From Phormidium tenue FACHB-886 (GTDB taxonomy: Bacteria > Cyanobacteriota > Cyanobacteriia > Elainellales > Elainellaceae): a DNA stretch of 64,000 nt. The DNA is taken from the NCBI RefSeq assembly GCF_014764505.1, contig NZ_JACXWX010000020.1, forward strand, positions 40,042-104,041, read 5' to 3'. Made by a program: the position numbers and the translations under genes. Below the pieces are notes generated by a model, which was not told where the DNA came from, did no database searches, and saw nothing but the letters and a program-made list of their open reading frames with translations. How positions within the stretch are numbered: the stretch's first letter is position 1; the number at the start of each line of letters is the position of its first letter. Shown here in pieces: positions 9,536 to 19,098 of this stretch.

Positions 9536-11731
9536 TTATGGCACTCCTGGTGCTTCCTGCGGTATGACGCGATGCAACCTGACCTGGCGATCGTAGCCAC
9601 CTGTCACAATCAACAAATCGCGTTCCCGATTCTTCAGATCGATCGTTGGAATTTCTCTGGGCGCGGCAGAACTTTGATAGATCAGGCGCCGTTCTCCAGA
9701 AAACTGGCGTTGCTCGTTGAGCTGCCAGAGTAGGACCCGGCCATCGTCTCCTGCACTTGCCAGCCATCGTCCGTCCTGGCTAACCCGCACGCTGCGCACA
9801 AACGTGGGTTGACCGGGCTCCCCTGCCTGCTGAAACTGCACCGGGCAGCGCAAACTTGTGGCTTCGGGCTGGCACTGGTCGAGCTGCCACAGCGCCAGAT
9901 TTCCATTGGAATCTGAGGTGGCAAGGGTCGTGCTGTTGGGAAGGAAAACGATCGACCAGATGAAGTCGGCAAACGGCGGTGCTTTATCCCCTAACAGCGG
10001 CAGAATCGGCTGGGGCTGAGGCGATGCGTTCCCCAATTGCCAAAGGAACAGCGAATTGTTCGCTCCGGCGCTAAGTAGCGTCCGATTATCGGGGCTGAGT
10101 GCCAGCGCCCGCACCTGCTGGTTTTGAGGAACTTTAAAAGAGGCAGGTTGCTCTGGAAAATTTTGACCATCGCTGGGGCGCTGCCAGAGGCGGATCGTGC
10201 CAGAGCCATGCCCGCTAAACAATGTTCGCGCATCATCAGTAAATGCCAGCGCAAACACGCGATCGGTTTTTGTGTCAGCAGGGTCTTTGATGGTTTGAAC
10301 TAGGCGGCGCGTGGCCAGCTCCAAAATTTGCACAGAGCCATTATCAGTTCCAGCGGCAATCCGGTTATTCTCTTTGGGCAAAAACTCCAGCACGTTCACG
10401 GATCGCTCTGCAAATGCCAGCGTCCCCTGCTTTTGCAGCGGCTGTTTGTTGCAGGTTTCACGGACGGCGCCAGAAAACTCGCCTTCAGCACGGAGGCGAT
10501 CGCCCTCCACGCGCCACCAGCGCACCGTACAGTCTTGGGAGCCGCTCACTATTGATAAACCATCTCCACTGAACCGCACCGCGTTCACCAGATCGGTGTG
10601 AGCCAGCGGCTGAGGACGCAGCAGCAGGGCCAACAGTGTCAGCATCAATGCCAGCAGCACTAGCGATAGCCACAGCGGAATAATGGGCAACACCTTCAGC
10701 TCAACCGCCTGCTGTGCGGGTTCAACTTCTACCGCAGTGGCAGCCAGCAGTTGCGGCGTCAGGATCAATCGCAGTCGCCTGCCCCACCCCAACCAGGGGC
10801 GCTCAACTTGCACCTGCACTGGGAGTTTTACCGTTTCTCTTAAGCCCAGGTTTGCGGGCAGAGGAAGCTCGCAATGACAGCTAGGGGATGACTTCTGCAC
10901 CGCCAAACCGACCTTCTGTTCCACATTGCTAAGATTTTCGATCGCCGCATACACCTTGGCCCTCTTTGTTTTCCAGTCAGGCAGCAGGGCTCCTGCAGCC
11001 GGAATCGACTGCTGGATCGGCTCGGCAGCAAACCGGATGAAACCAATGGGCAGCACCTCCAAAATTCCCTCTGCCCCAACGGGCGAGCTGCCCTTTGAAA
11101 TTGCCTCTACTCTGAAGCTATGGGCGCGGCTGGGGGCATGGGTGAGCGCTGGGGGCTGGCACTGAAAAGCCAGAACCTGTTCGGCACTAGGGCTGAGGGC
11201 AATGCGGCGCTCTGCACCTTCAGGCAGCCAGGCAGGCAGAATCCCCGCAAGCTTCAGCAGCACCTCCAGGGGCTGATAGGTGAGATTCCGCACCCGCACC
11301 AGAATATCGATAGAGTTGCGCGGGTAGGTTTGCAGGTGAGGCAGCACCAGACTCAGGCTGACAGGCGCTTCGATCGCTCCTGCCAGGAGGATGAGCCGCA
11401 ACACTCGTCGCTCCTCTGCAGGGAGCTGGGGTGAGGTGACGCGAACGGTGAGGGTGGTCGTGCCGGAAAAATTGGACAGGGGACTATTGAATACAAACAC
11501 CTGAAATCGGGTGGTATCGCCAGGCGGTTTGGCAACCGAGACTTCTGGCTCCAGGCGATACCATTGGGAAGCAGCGTTGGGGTCGGCACCGGGCACCAGC
11601 AGCTCGACCTGAAACTGCGCCTGCTGATCACTGTCGTTGCGGACAAAAACCTCAAGGGATGCAGGCGCTTCGCCAGGCTGCACCGTTAGGCTTTGGGTCG
11701 AGAGGGTAACCGTGATGGGACGCTGGTTCAT
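9536..11731 (-). CDS. WD40-repeat protein with Ig-like N-terminus and membrane segment, eCIS baseplate-linked
   Basis: Protein of 731 residues. Residues 1-340 are beta-rich and start with a module like that of the next gene (VQPGEAPASLEVFVRNDSD, residues 17-35). Residues ~349-371 are a membrane segment (LWLSLVLLALMLTLLALLL). Residues ~375-731 hold about seven WD40 blades, for example SGSQDCTVRWWRV, FSGHGSGTIRLWQ, LSAGANNSLFLWQL and ASAGDDGRVLLWQL, predicted to form a beta-propeller. It lies between the DUF4159-like gene (9 nt upstream) and the membrane-anchor candidate. Membrane-spanning WD40 proteins inside a baseplate operon are not part of the minimal eCIS set; a docking or anchoring role is inferred. 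Confidence 0.8.
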   Translation of the reverse strand: MNQRPITVTLSTQSLTVQPGEAPASLEVFVRNDSDQQAQFQVELLVPGADPNAASQWYRLEPEVSVAKPPGDTTRFQVFVFNSPLSNFSGTTTLTVRVTSPQLPAEERRVLRLILLAGAIEAPVSLSLVLPHLQTYPRNSIDILVRVRNLTYQPLEVLLKLAGILPAWLPEGAERRIALSPSAEQVLAFQCQPPALTHAPSRAHSFRVEAISKGSSPVGAEGILEVLPIGFIRFAAEPIQQSIPAAGALLPDWKTKRAKVYAAIENLSNVEQKVGLAVQKSSPSCHCELPLPANLGLRETVKLPVQVQVERPWLGWGRRLRLILTPQLLAATAVEVEPAQQAVELKVLPIIPLWLSLVLLALMLTLLALLLRPQPLAHTDLVNAVRFSGDGLSIVSGSQDCTVRWWRVEGDRLRAEGEFSGAVRETCNKQPLQKQGTLAFAERSVNVLEFLPKENNRIAAGTDNGSVQILELATRRLVQTIKDPADTKTDRVFALAFTDDARTLFSGHGSGTIRLWQRPSDGQNFPEQPASFKVPQNQQVRALALSPDNRTLLSAGANNSLFLWQLGNASPQPQPILPLLGDKAPPFADFIWSIVFLPNSTTLATSDSNGNLALWQLDQCQPEATSLRCPVQFQQAGEPGQPTFVRSVRVSQDGRWLASAGDDGRVLLWQLNEQRQFSGERRLIYQSSAAPREIPTIDLKNRERDLLIVTGGYDRQVRLHRVIPQEAPGVP

Positions 11732-11740
11732 AACGCAAAA

Positions 11741-12943
11741 TCACCACTGACCAGAAGCGTCTTCCTGCTGCAAACCTGTGAGCTGATGCCGCCTCCAGGC
11801 GTAGTACAGCATATTAACCCCCAGCTCTTGAGCAGTACGTATCACCACCCGAGACAGGCTCAGCGCTTCGTCGATGCCCCAAGAACTTGCTAAATCTCCC
11901 ACGACCAGGATGATTCCACCGCAGAGAGAAATCTGGATCGGCTGCTGATGGGAGATAGGCAGTGCCGCAAACAGGAAGGGGCGAGTTCGCACGGGATGAT
12001 TGCGCCGAAAGCCGAGGGGCTGAAGGGGAGTGCCGAGCAGCTCGGCAAACTGTTGCACCGATTGAATTAGCTCGGTTGCGCTACTGGGCGCATCGACCAG
12101 CAGCACCCCGCCTTGGCGGAGATACTCGCGCAGTGCTGTGTCTTCAGGAGCCGTTAGCTCTAGCTTTTCGTTGCCTGTTAGATAGAGCAGGTCGTAGTCG
12201 TTAAGACGATCGCTTCCCTCACCCAGCATCACCTGTCCCAGATCGTCTGCCCCCTTCAATGCCGGGTAGAGCGCGTCAACGGATTGCAGCAGCGCCATGA
12301 TATTGAAAAAATTCCGATCGCTATCCGGATCGTTGCGGTTCACCTGAGCCATTCGCACTAGTGCTTGCGGACGGGTCTGCGCTGCGACCCGGTAGCGCAG
12401 ATCAATCTGGTTGTAGCCAGGAAAAAACACATCCTCAGCCGTGGTAATTTCTACTGCGCCTGGCTGCAGCAAAATGCGGCACAGCTCCACTTCCCAGGCA
12501 GCAGGGGGGCGGGTTACCTCCTCTAGACGGTAGGTTTCCTGCACCGTTTCTACCTGCTGCTCTCGCTGTAGCTCGTCGGGGTCGCGGTAGCTGGCAATGA
12601 GATAAATGGTGGCAGGCTCATTTGCCACCTCTGTATCGATGTGGTAGCTGAAAGGCTGTGGCAGCACAATTACATTGCCATAAAGGTCAATGGCAATGCC
12701 TGGTTGCACCTGCACCCATCGCTGATCCCGGTCCCGCGCCTTTACCTGGGCAGGGGCTGCCACCGCCCGCACCCCCAAACCACAGACAATGCCTGGCTGG
12801 TTAATAGACTGGTAGTGGGTGTTTTGCCGCTGTCGGTGGTAGTTGTGGGCGCGTTTCCAGCGCTCAGCATTAATCATCAAACCGTTGTAGGGGTTCAGTC
12901 GTTCCAGCGGCTGAATGGGCGGGGGAGGAAAAGGATGAGTCAT
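11741..12943 (-). CDS. eCIS baseplate-associated protein with DUF4159-like C-terminus
   Basis: Protein of 400 residues from ATG 12943; a TTG start at 13015 would add 24 poorly structured residues. The N-terminus (NPYNGLMINAERWKRAHNYH, then GIVCGLGV) is a motif I associate with proteins of phage-tail-like injection loci. The middle is beta-rich. Residues ~240-385 resemble DUF4159, a flavodoxin/amidotransferase-like fold (YDLLYLTGNEKLELT, LREYLRQGGVLLVDAPS). It is encoded between tail protein I and the WD40 gene in the same operon, so a structural or accessory baseplate role is likely. No catalytic residues can be assigned. Confidence 0.68.
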   Translation of the reverse strand: MTHPFPPPPIQPLERLNPYNGLMINAERWKRAHNYHRQRQNTHYQSINQPGIVCGLGVRAVAAPAQVKARDRDQRWVQVQPGIAIDLYGNVIVLPQPFSYHIDTEVANEPATIYLIASYRDPDELQREQQVETVQETYRLEEVTRPPAAWEVELCRILLQPGAVEITTAEDVFFPGYNQIDLRYRVAAQTRPQALVRMAQVNRNDPDSDRNFFNIMALLQSVDALYPALKGADDLGQVMLGEGSDRLNDYDLLYLTGNEKLELTAPEDTALREYLRQGGVLLVDAPSSATELIQSVQQFAELLGTPLQPLGFRRNHPVRTRPFLFAALPISHQQPIQISLCGGIILVVGDLASSWGIDEALSLSRVVIRTAQELGVNMLYYAWRRHQLTGLQQEDASGQW

Positions 12944-13057
12944 GGCAGGAGATGGGTTGAATGGAGTTGTGTGAGTGGCAGATAAGCGATCGGCAAAGGT
13001 TGAGCGTAGCGGCAAAACTTGCTCATATAGATTTGCCGCGATCGCCGTAAGATGGCG

Positions 13058-14101
13058 TTAATGGGATTCGATTAACAGGTCGTAGGTACAAAAGGCAGGC
13101 TTTTCCTGGTCAATAATTTTGCGGATCAGGGTTTCGTCGAGGTAGCGTCGGTGTTCTGGACGATCGCCCCGCAGCCGCACCAGAAAGTGATAGGATTGCC
13201 CGCCGCCTAAAACTGCGCTTTCGCCGAGGACAGAACTCTCCAGGACAAAAGCGGCTCCGAAGGGTTCGGTGATGCTGATGTGTTTGTTGGCTTCTTGGGG
13301 AATGTCGTCATCCAGGGGCAAGCCAGTGTACCAGTGCAGATACAGCCGTAGTCCGGTGCGAGTACCGCGCCAGCGATAAAGCTCCACCGCCTGTTTAATT
13401 AATCGTCGCTGCTGACGAATATCCCAGTTCGGATCATTCTGCCAGCCCACCCAGGTTGCTAAAAACGGCAGCAGGGCAACCGGGGCCGTGAGCGGGTCGA
13501 GGTGCGCCCACATCATCTCAAAGCTCTGCACCACCGGCTCAAACGACTGCTCGAAAATTTTCAAAAAGCGTCCAATAAAGTCTACCTCTCGATAAAGCGA
13601 GGGCAAGAAGTCGCGATAGAGGCTGCGGGGGCGCACATACAGGTCAAACTGGAGCGTGTGAATTTCCTGCCGTTCTGTGCCGGGATCGATCTGCACCGTC
13701 AGCAGCCCGCTGTATTGCAGCTTTAGCATCTGCTGAGGCTGGAGGACAGTCTGGTCTTCAAACCAATCGTTAGGCACCTGAAAGTAAAGCACCGCATCGC
13801 TCTGGCTGTCGGGTGGCAATTCGTGCCCCTCAGTGCCCAACTGACACCACGCCTCTGGAAAATCGCCTGTTAGCTGCAGGTTGAGCTGAAGCAATCGACT
13901 GCTGCGGTTTTTCACCTGCACAACGACTTCGCTCGGCTCTCCTGGATAGGCCGTCACTGTTCGCTCCGCCGCTCCCTCCGGCACTCTGGTAATGCCCTGC
14001 ACCAGCGTCGCCGTTGCCTCATCCCTAGTCGGACTATCCGCGACCTGCATCGGCGTGACGCTAATCTGCACGGCTGACGGACTGCGTGACTGCACCATCA
14101 T
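13058..14101 (-). CDS. Phage tail protein I-like baseplate protein
   Basis: Protein of 347 residues with a C-terminal half matching the phage tail protein I family (DPLTAPVALLPFLATWVGW and RWRGTRTGLRLYLHWYTGL), a wedge protein of contractile baseplates. The N-terminal ~150 residues are an added beta-sandwich module (AYPGEPSEVVVQVKNRSS) that resembles the N-termini of the two membrane-segment proteins downstream. Start ATG 14101 overlaps the TGA of the baseplate J gene (ATGA) and follows a GGGAGG ribosome site, so the two are translationally coupled. Confidence 0.85.
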   Translation of the reverse strand: MMVQSRSPSAVQISVTPMQVADSPTRDEATATLVQGITRVPEGAAERTVTAYPGEPSEVVVQVKNRSSRLLQLNLQLTGDFPEAWCQLGTEGHELPPDSQSDAVLYFQVPNDWFEDQTVLQPQQMLKLQYSGLLTVQIDPGTERQEIHTLQFDLYVRPRSLYRDFLPSLYREVDFIGRFLKIFEQSFEPVVQSFEMMWAHLDPLTAPVALLPFLATWVGWQNDPNWDIRQQRRLIKQAVELYRWRGTRTGLRLYLHWYTGLPLDDDIPQEANKHISITEPFGAAFVLESSVLGESAVLGGGQSYHFLVRLRGDRPEHRRYLDETLIRKIIDQEKPAFCTYDLLIESH

Positions 14102-16308
14102 GCACCTCCCGGTCGGCGAATCACATCCACCACATGACCCGAGCGCAGCTCCGCATCTGCCCAAGAGCAAACCAGCCCCAACGGACCCGGATCAATAAAC
14201 TCAGGAGCCACCTGGCGTTCCCAGCGATCGCCCTGCTGCCGCAGCGCAAACAGCACTACCGGACCGATGTAGAGAATGCCAGGAGTTTGCTGCAGCAGAG
14301 CAATGATGTCTGAGGGATAGACGGGTCTACCAAAGGCCCAGCCGCCGCCGTCAAACCCACCGCCCATTAGCGGATTCAAAAAGCGATAGAGGGCAACCCG
14401 CAGCTGAGCAGCGATCGCCCGTTGCGCCTGGGGATTGTCGTAGGTGTCTTGCAGAGCTACCTGCACCTGCACCGAAACGCCCACGTATTGCGGCTCTGCC
14501 AGCTCTAGCTGGATTCCCAGCAGACGACGCTTGTCCAGGTATTCTGTAATCTGCTGCCGCAGGGCAGGATTAAGGCCCAGCTGTGCCGGGGAGATGCCGC
14601 GCTCCTGCTGAATTGCATCGGGGTTAGCCTGGGGGACGATTAGCAGTTTCACCAGCCCTGGCGCACCGCTACGGGGAGGTGTTAAACAGCGCACCCGAGA
14701 AACAGCTCCTGCCTGCTGGGCCAAAGTTTCAAAGTCTTCTGCGGTAACGGCGCGATCACGGGTTCGTAAGAATTTAGGTGCCCGCAGTACCGCCTGCTCT
14801 AGCGATTCGGCATCAGCTCCGTTAAACGCCGGGTAATGATTTATAACCCGCTCCACGTAAGGCACTGCCGATCGCAAAAACCGTAGCGTTCCCTGCTGCA
14901 CATTGCCCCGCCGTCCGCCGCCCGTGCGGTAGCGTACTATCTGAATCGTTGCTCCGACTGGAGGAATGGCTCCGTACTGGTGCTCCAACCCTTCTGGCGA
15001 TTCGATCTCAGGTGCCATCATCCCCGTCCGCTCCTGTCCTATCCCTTCCTGAAACTGTGCCCGCACCTGGGTGCGATAGCGCAGACTGTTGGGTTCCCGA
15101 ATCAGGGGACCAAATTGTACCGTCCCTGTGAGCGAGTCGATTGTATAGTGCTTGGAGTTGGCGGTGGATTCAGAGAAATCCTTAACCTCTTGCCAACGCT
15201 GCGCCACCCCGTTCGGCGGCTCCACCAAAATGTATTCCTGCGGCTGCCGTTCTAGCACTGGCACACCTTGCAGCAAAAACTTCTGTCCTGGATTGCCATC
15301 GCTCACGCCCAATCGCTCACTGAAGATGACATCACACTGGCTAGTAGACACGGTGCCCCCAATGCAACGCACCCCAATCCCGACGATCCTTGGAGAACTG
15401 TGATACCCCGCCTGTCGTCCCTGGGGAGCCGTAACCACACAGCGCACCCAGCGACCGCTGTATCCAATAAAGTTGGCAACCGGAAAGGATTGGGGCAGGT
15501 GCAGAATCACATCCGCGCCTTGAGTGGGGTTATTACCCTGCTGGTCTAGCTCATGGAAGCTGAAGCCTTTAGTAGCGTCGTCTTTTTCCTGCAGCAGCAC
15601 CGATCGCCATGCCGTTCCATCCCAGGCTTCCCACTTGCGCGGCGGCTGGTTGGGGTCAATGCCGGTGGGAGTACCCGCTGCCCCTCGAAAATTAACCGCC
15701 ATGACGTTACCTTCCAGCGGTGTCTCTGCGTCTAACACTAGATAAAAGCAGTTGTGGGGCTGGGGCTGTTCGTCAAACAGATTTTGTTCCTGTCCGGACC
15801 ACTCGCTGCCCTGAACAACCCATTCCCTGCTCACGGGTTCGCTCAGGTGCTGCGGGGCAGTTTCGTTGGCGGCATGGTCTGTGAGAAAATGCCGCAGCCG
15901 GGGAACGCCAATCTGCAGCGGCATATCCGTCGTGAAAACGATCGCCTCTTGGTCATTCTGGCTAGTGGTTACTTCTATCCCAGCAGGCAGCGTGTAGGTT
16001 TCGGGCAAATCTGCAGACAGGTAAAAGGTGAGATCGGTTTGGGCGGGTCGGGGAGGCTGCAGTCGGATGCCCAGTAGCTCCAAAAAGGCAATGTAGTTCT
16101 TGCGGGGCACCTGATTGAACCGCAGTAGCATCTGATCGGTCAACCAGGCAAACAGCTCGATCAGGGTAATGCCAGGATCGCTCAGGTTGTGATCCGTCCA
16201 TTCTGGGCAATAGCGAGGAATTCGCAGCGTGCATTCACTCACTAGATCGTCGAAAGTTCGATCATCTAGGTTTGGGCTGGGTAGTTTGGTTAAAAAATCA
16301 AATTCCAC
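14098..16308 (-). CDS. Putative baseplate assembly protein J
   Basis: Protein of 736 residues, the usual size of the large eCIS baseplate J-like proteins (Afp11 class). It begins MEFDFLTKLPSPNLDDRTFD and has the conserved CPEWTDHNLSDPGITLIELF segment (residues ~34-53) typical of putative baseplate assembly proteins, and a C-terminal region with PGILYIGPV and repeated beta domains. It forms the baseplate wedges around the spike together with gp25 and tail protein I. The gene starts 3 nt after the gp25 stop and overlaps the next gene by 4 nt. Confidence 0.92.
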   Translation of the reverse strand: MEFDFLTKLPSPNLDDRTFDDLVSECTLRIPRYCPEWTDHNLSDPGITLIELFAWLTDQMLLRFNQVPRKNYIAFLELLGIRLQPPRPAQTDLTFYLSADLPETYTLPAGIEVTTSQNDQEAIVFTTDMPLQIGVPRLRHFLTDHAANETAPQHLSEPVSREWVVQGSEWSGQEQNLFDEQPQPHNCFYLVLDAETPLEGNVMAVNFRGAAGTPTGIDPNQPPRKWEAWDGTAWRSVLLQEKDDATKGFSFHELDQQGNNPTQGADVILHLPQSFPVANFIGYSGRWVRCVVTAPQGRQAGYHSSPRIVGIGVRCIGGTVSTSQCDVIFSERLGVSDGNPGQKFLLQGVPVLERQPQEYILVEPPNGVAQRWQEVKDFSESTANSKHYTIDSLTGTVQFGPLIREPNSLRYRTQVRAQFQEGIGQERTGMMAPEIESPEGLEHQYGAIPPVGATIQIVRYRTGGGRRGNVQQGTLRFLRSAVPYVERVINHYPAFNGADAESLEQAVLRAPKFLRTRDRAVTAEDFETLAQQAGAVSRVRCLTPPRSGAPGLVKLLIVPQANPDAIQQERGISPAQLGLNPALRQQITEYLDKRRLLGIQLELAEPQYVGVSVQVQVALQDTYDNPQAQRAIAAQLRVALYRFLNPLMGGGFDGGGWAFGRPVYPSDIIALLQQTPGILYIGPVVLFALRQQGDRWERQVAPEFIDPGPLGLVCSWADAELRSGHVVDVIRRPGGA

Positions 16309-16311
16309 GGT

Positions 16312-16734
16312 TTATTCCTCGGCGCTTGCCAGATAGAAGGGATATACCAGGCTGTAGAGGTCTGGCTCTGTTTTCAAGCGGTAGTTGATGATGATGAAGA
16401 CGGTGCCTTTGATCGGGTCTGGGTCGGTGCTGACTTCCTCCAGCACAATGCGCGGTTCCCAAGCTTCCAGTGCCTCTTCCACATGCATTCGAATCAGAAA
16501 CAGGGTCGTGGTGTTTAATGGCGCAAAGGCCAGTTCTGACAAGCGACAGCCAAAGTTGGGGCGATAAACTCGCTCTCCCAGGCGCGTTCGCAAGATGATA
16601 CCAATGGACTGCCGCACCTTCTCCGCTTCCCTGCTGAGCTGAATTCCTCCCTGGACGCTAGGACGCAGAGGAAATGCCCATCCCTGACCGAGATAGGAAC
16701 GCTCCTGGCGATCGAATTCATCTGCTGCGTACAT
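16312..16734 (-). CDS. gp25/gpW-type baseplate wedge protein
   Basis: Protein of 140 residues of the gpW/gp25 family, an inner-baseplate lysozyme-like wedge that contacts the first sheath ring and triggers contraction. Diagnostic parts are GWAFPLRPSVQGGI (residues ~18-31), the helix EAEKVRQSIGIILRTRLGER and YRPNFGCRLSELAFAPLN, with the conserved EPR motif in AWEPRIVLEEV. Length is normal. It sits directly before the baseplate J gene and after PAAR. Confidence 0.92.
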   Translation of the reverse strand: MYAADEFDRQERSYLGQGWAFPLRPSVQGGIQLSREAEKVRQSIGIILRTRLGERVYRPNFGCRLSELAFAPLNTTTLFLIRMHVEEALEAWEPRIVLEEVSTDPDPIKGTVFIIINYRLKTEPDLYSLVYPFYLASAEE

Positions 16735-16779
16735 AACCGTTCTCTACTTCACTCCATTAATCTGCAAGTCCCTATTCGC

Positions 16780-17268
16780 CTATCCACCAATAAGTACAGT
16801 GGGTTCACCGGCAATGATGGTGTTGATGCTAGTGGTTTCTTGAATTGTGTCGCCCACCCGACAAGCTGCCAGTGCGTTAATTAACACAGTCTGACTGCCG
16901 TTGATGACTACGCCTGCCCCATCCGGAACGACCAGCTTGACCATTGGACAGATGTGAATATCGGCGGGGGCAAAACTGGTAATCATCGAGGCGGCAGACG
17001 CGGCTGCATCCGCAACTGTGCGGTTAAAATCGACAACTGCTGCCCCTGCGGCCGGAGTCCCTGCTGTCGCCGTTACGCGAGCGCTGGCTTCCGCAATGTT
17101 TTGTGCCCCTTCGGCGATCGTTTGTGCCAGTTGAGCTGCCTGGGCTGCCGTAATACCGCGCCATGCAGGTCGTTTGCCAATCAAAACGTTGGGGCTACCG
17201 GGGCTGCCTGCCAGAGGGCTACCGTGAGCGGTCATATCCCCTAATCGTGCTGCGGGTCTTCCAGGCAT
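16780..17268 (-). CDS. PAAR-domain spike tip protein
   Basis: Protein of 162 residues. The N-terminus (AARLGDMTAHGSPLAGSPGS) and C-terminus (GSQTVLINALAACRVGDTI) are the two halves of a PAAR domain, the metal-stabilised cone that sharpens the VgrG/gp5 spike. His in TAHG, His and Cys in DIHICP and Cys in AACRVG are likely metal ligands. An Ala-rich helical insertion of about 60 residues (~40-105) separates the halves, a form seen in eCIS loci. It is encoded next to the spike gene, as expected. Confidence 0.88.
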   Translation of the reverse strand: MPGRPAARLGDMTAHGSPLAGSPGSPNVLIGKRPAWRGITAAQAAQLAQTIAEGAQNIAEASARVTATAGTPAAGAAVVDFNRTVADAAASAASMITSFAPADIHICPMVKLVVPDGAGVVINGSQTVLINALAACRVGDTIQETTSINTIIAGEPTVLIGG

Positions 17269-17302
17269 AGATTATCTCCTGTTCATAGAATCATTCTGTA
17301 AA

Positions 17303-19042
17303 TTAATTGAGATGAATCATTGCGCCTTGCACTGTGATGATGCCGTTTGCTTTGATGTCGATGTTGCCTTGTGCCTCGATCGATAAATTCAGCGTTGATT
17401 TAATCGTGACCGATTTTCCTCGATCGTCCATTTTTATCTTGTGTCCGCCACTCGTTTCGATTTCAATGTGGCGATCGCTATCATTCACTTTGATTTTATG
17501 TCCACCTGACGTTTGAATATATACACCATCCTTACTACCACCCTTGTCTTCTTCCACGAACTGAATCTTGTGTCCAGTGCGCGTTTGAATCGTTCGCAAT
17601 CTCACCTTGCCACCTTGGATAGTGTCACCAACGGATTCCGGCGGCTTATCTTTGCCGTTCCAGACTCCCCCGATGATATAGGGACGATGGATATCCCCAT
17701 GTTCAAACCCTACTAACACTTCATCATCCACTTCGGGGAGACAGAAGAAGCCGCGATCGCTCCCTGCCCCCAAATGCACAACTCTCGCCCAATAGCTTTC
17801 GTGCTCTTCGGTTAGCGTCGGCAGCCGCACCTTTACCCGTCCCCAGTTTTTGGGATCTTTGTTGTTGGTGACGATGCCAACCATTAGCGTTTGACCGGGC
17901 TGTAGATGCCTTGTGGGCGTTAGCATCGCCAGCATGGAACCGTCGCGCAACCCCCGGACTGTAAAATCGGTGCTGTAGATTTTTTCGTAGTACACGTGGC
18001 GGGTTTCTGTGATGTAGTATTTTCCGTCATATTTTTCCATCCCTGCCAGTTTTACAATCCGTCCCGGACGAATTTCTGGATTACCGTTGCCCTCTGCTTT
18101 CGCATCGGCACATATAAACTCACCCCCTAGCTCATCGCATAACCCCTGCGCCATCTGCTTCGCTTCATCCGCACTAAACACCGGCTGGTCGACCACTGTC
18201 ATTTTGGGACTTGGGATGCGGAATTTAGTCGCCGTAGTGCTGCCTTTGGAGTAACCCGTTTCGGTTGGTACTCGTTCAGAGCTGGCAGTTTCAACGATCG
18301 ATCGCTTGTTTTCGTAGTCCCAGCCCCGTACTTCAACGGCACTCACCTGCTGAGCGCTAGATATACGCACATTGAAATGACTAATATCGCGCAGCCAGTG
18401 CAGCTCCGGTTCTTTAGATGAACGATTGCCTGCTTTATCAAAGTGCAGTATTCCATCCTGCACAAACAGCTCAAACCCCTGTCGTGCCGCCAGCTCCCGC
18501 AAAAACTCCATGTTGGTTTGATTCTCCTGAAACACATAGTCACGGGCGCTGCCTGTGCTGCGGCACTTTGCCTTTAATCCCGCTTCTTGGGCAATTTTTT
18601 CGACAATATTGCTGACAGACATATTCTGAAAAGAGCGATTGAACCGTCCCCGATGTAACCTGTGGGAAAGGTCGTAGCCCCTCAGAGTAATGTGAGATTC
18701 AGATCTGTTGGTGAAGTTAATGTCGATCGCCGTGATCTCGCCCTCGACTAGCATCCCTTGCTTCAGGTCATTAAAATGCTCATCGGCAGTGAGGCTATTA
18801 CCAAACCCAATCTCTATCTTCTTGCCAATCTCGAGATACTGCTGATGCCGCCAAGGGCGATTCTCTATGTCCGTGGTAGGGAGATAGTTGTTGTGCAATA
18901 CTACTGTGAATAGGGTAGGAAGATGTAAACTCTCCTCCACTACAATTCTTAAGACATCCTTCATTAATTCTGGTGGCGCATTCTCTCCTCCTATTTTGAG
19001 AACTGGCTGAGAGACGTACTTGGGTGTTGTAGTAAATGGCAT
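17303..19042 (-). CDS. VgrG/gp5-gp27-like spike protein
   Basis: Protein of 579 residues. The first ~370 residues resemble the phage late-control D/gp27 hub (ETRHVYYEKIYSTDFTVRGL before the OB fold). Residues ~380-470 are the gp5 OB-fold (VGIVTNNKDPKNWGRVKVRL, YWARVVHLGAGSDRGFFCLP, EVDDEVLVGFEHGD). The tail is a triple beta-helix needle marked by the repeated TSGGHKIK motif. It links tube, baseplate and PAAR tip. No extra effector domain is fused to the C-terminus, which ends GAMIHLN. Confidence 0.92.
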   Translation of the reverse strand: MPFTTTPKYVSQPVLKIGGENAPPELMKDVLRIVVEESLHLPTLFTVVLHNNYLPTTDIENRPWRHQQYLEIGKKIEIGFGNSLTADEHFNDLKQGMLVEGEITAIDINFTNRSESHITLRGYDLSHRLHRGRFNRSFQNMSVSNIVEKIAQEAGLKAKCRSTGSARDYVFQENQTNMEFLRELAARQGFELFVQDGILHFDKAGNRSSKEPELHWLRDISHFNVRISSAQQVSAVEVRGWDYENKRSIVETASSERVPTETGYSKGSTTATKFRIPSPKMTVVDQPVFSADEAKQMAQGLCDELGGEFICADAKAEGNGNPEIRPGRIVKLAGMEKYDGKYYITETRHVYYEKIYSTDFTVRGLRDGSMLAMLTPTRHLQPGQTLMVGIVTNNKDPKNWGRVKVRLPTLTEEHESYWARVVHLGAGSDRGFFCLPEVDDEVLVGFEHGDIHRPYIIGGVWNGKDKPPESVGDTIQGGKVRLRTIQTRTGHKIQFVEEDKGGSKDGVYIQTSGGHKIKVNDSDRHIEIETSGGHKIKMDDRGKSVTIKSTLNLSIEAQGNIDIKANGIITVQGAMIHLN

Positions 19043-19098
19043 AAGAAACTTGAATGTGAATAGGAGAAATACTGAATAGCTGGTAAAAACCTGGGCGT

